Below are positions 60,186-64,000 of a stretch of 64,000 bases of DNA, piece by piece (positions within the stretch are counted from its first letter, which is position 1; the number at the start of each line of letters is the position of its first letter). The DNA is from Coemansia sp. RSA 487 (taxonomy: Eukaryota; Kickxellomycota; Kickxellomycetes; Kickxellales; Kickxellaceae). The DNA lies in NCBI GenBank assembly GCA_027577595.1, contig JANBRJ010000005.1:310001-374000 (forward strand), read 5' to 3'. Made by a program: the position numbers and the translations under genes. The notes beneath the pieces were generated by a model. That model was given only the letters and a program-made list of their open reading frames with translations. It had not been told where the DNA came from and did no database searches.

Positions 60186-62867
60186 ATGAGCACCAAACCA
60201 TTGAAAAGACGCTCACTGGCGTCTCACGTGCGCAAAAGTGATATTCGTGTGCTATCCATTGACCAGGCCGAGTATGCCGCACAGAACGCATTTGTTCCAG
60301 CGCAGAGCACAGGGTCGGGAGACGCGAACGATCTGTGCTACCAGCGACTCAAAACGTGGATGCACGTGGTTGGCGACTATTTGGAGTACTTCCGAAGCAT
60401 GGCTGCCGCCGAGCTCGACCTTGCTACGGTGTATGCGCGTATTGGCGATATACTGAAGGTGCCTCTTCCCGAGAGCGCAATGGTCTTGCCAGCCAACAGC
60501 GATGGTATCCAGAGCGTCACGTGGAAACTCAAGGCGTTCCAGCAGCTGATGGTGGAAAGCCACTGCGCGATTAGCCAAACCACAAAAAGTGACACTCTGG
60601 CTGAGCTTGCTTGTCTAAGCGAAGAAGTCAAGAAGGTGCTAGATTCCTATGTAGCGTCTATTCATCCTGTACACGAGGCGCTGGAACAATGCAAGCTGAA
60701 CATCATAAAGCGCTCTGAGTTGCTAGAGATCGCAATTGCAGCTGCCAAAGATCCCTTACAGCGCTGTAAAGAAACAGTGAAGGACCCGTTTATTATCAAC
60801 CTCGAGGTCGAGGCTCTGCTGCGGAAGCGTGCTGAGCTGGAAAACAGGCTGTATGCCTCATCTGTTGCGCAGCAGATTCAGATCAAGGAGTTTGAGTGCC
60901 GCTTTACCGAAAGGCTATCTGTTGCTGTGAGCAGCTTTATGGATCTTGTAAGCGCCCGCCATAAACGACTTCGGCAGTGTGCTAAAAACAACGTCCGCTC
61001 TCTTGGCACCTTTGATGCTGCCGTAGAGTGGTCGCACTTTAGTACCGAATTTGAAAGCGTGCTTGAAAAGCCGCAAAGCACGCATGGCAACGCAAACGCT
61101 GGCGACTATGCATACCCTAGCAAGGACAGCGACTGGGTGCGGGTGCTGCGACAAGGGGTCGTCGCCTTGAAGGAGCAGGGCCCACTCTTCCGCAGCACAT
61201 GGCAATCCAAATACGGTGTTCTGACTACTCGTGGGTATTTCCATGTATTCCGCTCTCAGGGCGATGTTGTGCGCGGTGCTCCTGAAACATCGGTGTTTTT
61301 GCCACGAGCACGCATAGCAATGGTGCGCTCAGGTACGCTGCAGATCAGCTCCGGAAGCCGGTTCAACCGCTGTCGCATTATAATCCAGGACGGCACCGCC
61401 AGCCTTGACAACTGGAGACTGTTGATGGAGAGCGCCTGCTACCGGAATTCAGACCACATGCGATATTCGATGGAGCCTGGCCTGGCAACACCCGAGTCTA
61501 GTGCAGACGAGTCCTCGGGCCGCGTTTCTGGGAAGCGCAGCAGTACGCAGCGTGCAGCCGCCAAGCGGTCGACAATGACCAGAAGCAGTGGTAGGCTCTC
61601 CCTTGACACTGCGACAAAGACTCAAGGCCAGACTGCAGAGGATCTCACAGCTACGCCTACGCGTCGTGGCAGGCCATTCTCTGTTGACGCGTCGATGCTT
61701 GCGCAAACACCACTTGGGTACGGCCAGTTTGGACGGCCAGTCTCGTTCACCCCGACGCAGGACATCTATCTGCAGCCCCTGAGCAACATCACCTGTGCTG
61801 CAAACACCGGCACGCCGTTTAACAGACACAGTGCATTCATAGCGCCAGATCTTTCGCCTATTCCAAATGTTAGCGACATTACCGGATTGGACGGCTACTC
61901 CCCCGATTATACAGACTCTTCAGGCAGAGATGACATGATGCTTGGCAATGCGTCACCGGCTTCCTCAAAGCACGGGAGCGATGACGAGGCATTTGGAAAA
62001 CCACAAGCGGTTGGGCTGAACTCAACCAACTCGTCAGCATCGTCAGGTGTGCCTCACCAGCCTGAGTCGCTGTTCGAGCGCAGCATGTCCCAGGATACTG
62101 AATCGGCACCTATAGCGAGTCTTCCAAGGATGCACAGGCGTGGATCGCCAGACGAGCTCGCAAGTGCGTACATCGAAAGTCGTTCTAAGAACCGATATGT
62201 TGGCAACACCGAGAGCGACTTTTGGCTTTCTGGAAGCAAGCACTTTTGCTTCACGCCCATGCGCGCAACGCGGTCAGATGCTGGGGTTGACCAAGGCTCC
62301 CATGGATGGGACAACAGCAGTATCAGTAGCAGCGGCGGGGCAGGCAGCTCCATTGTCAATCTGAAACACGCGCGCCCGTATTCATCGTCTGCCGGATACA
62401 GGTTTAGCACTGACATCTGGAGCTCCGATGTTCTATCGATTCCAGACCCAGCAGCCGGACGACTATCCAGCGAGACGCGCCGGCAGCGCCCGCGTTCCAT
62501 GATTCATCAGCCATCATCCTGCAGCGACCACGCCGCCCTCGACCCCACAAATCCATACCTTGGTGAGTTCCTCGCCAGGCACAGGAAGCGCAGCACGCGT
62601 GTCGATTCGTGCACAAGCACAGTATGTGCTACCCAACAAGCAGCCCTGTGGCGGAGCAGTGCGCAGTCGAACATGAGTGGATCCACCAGCAACCATCATC
62701 GCGTTGTATCTCAGCTGGCATCCGCACCCGGCAAGGCGTCGCCGCCTTTGCAGAAGCTGCTTTCTGTTGGCCCGTGCCCGCCGATCGCGCCTGATTCGCA
62801 TGACTCGATTCCAGAGGCTGCCTACGAATATGACGACACATGCAGCTCTCCATCAGCCGCCATCTAG
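60186..62867 (+). CDS. SLM1: BAR-PH domain protein, Slm1/Slm2-like (TORC2 effector)
   Basis: The protein is 893 residues and intronless. Residues ~55-270 form the Slm BAR-like helical region: QRLKTWMHVVGDYLEYFRSM, then FECRFTERLSVAVSSFMDLV. A PH domain follows near residues 314-418: GPLFRSTWQSKYGVLTTRGY to LDNWRLLMESA. The last ~470 residues are Ser/Thr/Gly-rich and probably phosphorylated. In yeast, Slm1 and Slm2 bind PI(4,5)P2 at eisosomes, move to TORC2 on membrane stress and help activate Ypk1. The yeast C-terminal PxIxIT-type calcineurin site is not obvious here. It is a single gene in this window; paralogs cannot be judged. Confidence 0.85.
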   Translation: MSTKPLKRRSLASHVRKSDIRVLSIDQAEYAAQNAFVPAQSTGSGDANDLCYQRLKTWMHVVGDYLEYFRSMAAAELDLATVYARIGDILKVPLPESAMVLPANSDGIQSVTWKLKAFQQLMVESHCAISQTTKSDTLAELACLSEEVKKVLDSYVASIHPVHEALEQCKLNIIKRSELLEIAIAAAKDPLQRCKETVKDPFIINLEVEALLRKRAELENRLYASSVAQQIQIKEFECRFTERLSVAVSSFMDLVSARHKRLRQCAKNNVRSLGTFDAAVEWSHFSTEFESVLEKPQSTHGNANAGDYAYPSKDSDWVRVLRQGVVALKEQGPLFRSTWQSKYGVLTTRGYFHVFRSQGDVVRGAPETSVFLPRARIAMVRSGTLQISSGSRFNRCRIIIQDGTASLDNWRLLMESACYRNSDHMRYSMEPGLATPESSADESSGRVSGKRSSTQRAAAKRSTMTRSSGRLSLDTATKTQGQTAEDLTATPTRRGRPFSVDASMLAQTPLGYGQFGRPVSFTPTQDIYLQPLSNITCAANTGTPFNRHSAFIAPDLSPIPNVSDITGLDGYSPDYTDSSGRDDMMLGNASPASSKHGSDDEAFGKPQAVGLNSTNSSASSGVPHQPESLFERSMSQDTESAPIASLPRMHRRGSPDELASAYIESRSKNRYVGNTESDFWLSGSKHFCFTPMRATRSDAGVDQGSHGWDNSSISSSGGAGSSIVNLKHARPYSSSAGYRFSTDIWSSDVLSIPDPAAGRLSSETRRQRPRSMIHQPSSCSDHAALDPTNPYLGEFLARHRKRSTRVDSCTSTVCATQQAALWRSSAQSNMSGSTSNHHRVVSQLASAPGKASPPLQKLLSVGPCPPIAPDSHDSIPEAAYEYDDTCSSPSAAI

Positions 62868-63257
62868 TGCCCCTTTGCTTTTCGGTGGTCACTGAAGATT
62901 TGGAATTCTAATATCTAGTTTTGTGAAATTAATTTGCGGAAATTGAGGTCGCTTCCATTTTAAATGGCTTTGATTTAATAAACACATCGATCCTCAGTAT
63001 TCTAAAACTGGGAGGGCTGTACCTTTACAAACCTCCCTTAATGACGTCAGTCTCAAGCACAGAATGTGTTGACTCATCAGTTTTGAAATTTCCGTCTGTG
63101 ATGGAATTGGATCAAGTTTTTTCAGAATATTTAGAGATTGGAAAAGGATCTTTTCTTTTTCTCCTTTTCTTTTCCATGTTTATTTTTCTTATCTCGCCAC
63201 CCCCCGTTGTTTCAGGTCGCCTTGCCCACACGTAGCATCTCTCAATCTGGATCAATA
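62868..63257. other. SLM1-like 3' end / LYS9 promoter
   Basis: This 390-bp region contains a long pyrimidine tract near 63150-63195 just ahead of LYS9, typical of strong fungal promoters. Confidence 0.5.
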
Positions 63258-64000
63258 ATGCCAGCTCAAAAGAATATCCTGCTTCTCGGATCCGGCTTTG
63301 TTGCCGAGCCGTGCCTCGAGTACCTTCAGCGCAGCGGCAACAACAGCGTCACCGTTGCCTGCCGCCGCATCGAGAAGGCACAGGAGCTTGCCTCCAAGTA
63401 CCAGAACGCGACAGCCATCAGCCTGGACGTCGAAGACGACGCGGCTCTTGAGGGCGCTGTTGCGGCGCACGATGTCACAATCAGCCTGATTCCGTACACC
63501 CAGCACGCACGCGTCATGAAGGCTGCAATCAAGGCAAAGAAGCACGTCGTGACGACAAGCTACATCTCGCCGGCGATGCAGGAGCTTGATGCGGCAGCCA
63601 AGGAGGCCGGAATCATCTGCATGAACGAGATTGGTCTCGATCCAGGAATCGACCACCTCTATGCTCTGAAGATCATCAACGAGGTGCACGACCAGGGCGG
63701 CAAGATCCTGTCGTTCGAGTCCTTTTGCGGCGGACTTCCTGCGCCAGAGGCCAGCAACAACCCTCTTGGCTACAAGTTCAGCTGGTCCGCGCGTGGCGTC
63801 CTGCTTGCGCTGCGCAACAACGCGCGCTACTGGCAGGACGGCAAGCTCGTCGAGATCGAGGGCAAGGACCTTATGGATTCAGCACGCCCCATCTACATCT
63901 ACCCCGCCTTTGCTCTTGTTGGCTATGGCAACCGCGACTCGAGCCACTACCGCGAGCGCTACAACATCCCCCATGCCGAGACTTGCGTTCGCGGCTCGAT
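63258..64000 (+). CDS. LYS9: Saccharopine dehydrogenase (NADP+, L-glutamate-forming), 3' end cut by window edge
   Basis: The frame opens with MPAQKNILLLGSGFVAEPCL, a Rossmann fold with GxGxxA-type nucleotide binding, and is still open after about 247 residues. Downstream landmarks are HDVTISLIPYTQHARVMKAA, HVVTTSYISPAMQELD, CMNEIGLDPGIDHLYALKII and SFCGGLPAPEASNNPLGYKF, all typical of saccharopine reductase. The full protein is usually ~450 residues, so roughly half is present. The enzyme makes saccharopine from aminoadipate semialdehyde and glutamate in fungal lysine synthesis. Codon use is strongly GC-ending. Confidence 0.96.
   Translation, partial: MPAQKNILLLGSGFVAEPCLEYLQRSGNNSVTVACRRIEKAQELASKYQNATAISLDVEDDAALEGAVAAHDVTISLIPYTQHARVMKAAIKAKKHVVTTSYISPAMQELDAAAKEAGIICMNEIGLDPGIDHLYALKIINEVHDQGGKILSFESFCGGLPAPEASNNPLGYKFSWSARGVLLALRNNARYWQDGKLVEIEGKDLMDSARPIYIYPAFALVGYGNRDSSHYRERYNIPHAETCVRGS

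Noticed and set aside
1-64000. tRNA, rRNA, CRISPR arrays, retroelements and biosynthetic clusters
   Set aside because: I looked on both strands for tRNA T-loop patterns, rRNA, regularly spaced repeats and reverse-transcriptase or capsid motifs and found none. This is a visual search, so a diverged tRNA could be missed.

Overview
This is a gene-dense chromosomal segment from a fungus. The fungal signs are saccharopine reductase of the alpha-aminoadipate lysine pathway, an Slm-type BAR-PH protein, an Fsc1-like multi-FAS1 membrane protein, the SAGA subunit Sgf11, an Rpd3 deacetylase and a Ubp1-type deubiquitinase. Introns are mostly about 100-150 nt, with a few of 500-870 nt, and have GTAAGT/GTATGT donors. 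Several traits point to an early-diverging lineage (Zoopagomycota or Mucoromycota; Kickxellales is possible) rather than an ascomycete or basidiomycete: an EBP-type sterol isomerase, a FYVE-SAP-RING ligase of the rififylin/RNF34 type, a transposase N-terminus like those I know from Mucoromycota, and a QxxHH elongase. This placement is inference.

Layout. 1-7153: VPS5 (retromer, runs off the left edge), SGF11 (five exons, one of 14 nt), a 14-3-3 gene with a 0.8-kb intron, and EBP. 7477-16074: a very large Sec7-PH Arf exchange factor with a separate first exon, then the RNF34-like E3 ligase with a 19-nt exon. 17059-25644: DH-PH RhoGEF, a gamma-butyrobetaine/trimethyllysine dioxygenase-family protein, ELP4, and a membrane-anchored Ubp1/USP30-like protease. 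25645-30662: a Tc1/mariner relic, LSM5 (three exons, the last coding 16 nt), a CPD1-like cyclic phosphodiesterase, a RAD51 paralog that lacks its ATPase signature residues, an unnamed protein and a DUF202 membrane protein. 30993-43363: malic enzyme, GDP-mannose pyrophosphorylase, and the cohesin loader SCC2 with two upstream exons. 44060-51440: a secreted aspartic protease, a small inverted-repeat element carrying a transposase fragment, and one three-exon FAS1 gene that looks like two genes if splicing is ignored. 51932-64000: RPD3 with a long acidic tail, an ELO-family elongase, an acidic unnamed protein, NMD3, an SLM1-like gene and the 5' part of LYS9.

Most genes are unrelated housekeeping functions: trafficking and signalling to membranes (VPS5, ArfGEF, RhoGEF, SLM1, FSC1), chromatin (SGF11, RPD3, SCC2), RNA and ribosome work (LSM5, NMD3, ELP4) and lipid or carbon metabolism (EBP, ELO, malic enzyme). 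I see no operon-like cluster, biosynthetic cluster or defence island. The items most worth following up are the RAD51-like pseudo-ATPase, the two micro-exons that code zinc-finger segments, the QxxHH elongase, the fungal EBP, and the ~1.1-kb inverted-repeat element. Exon structures were inferred by eye from splice consensus, reading-phase arithmetic and family conservation; transcript data would settle them.
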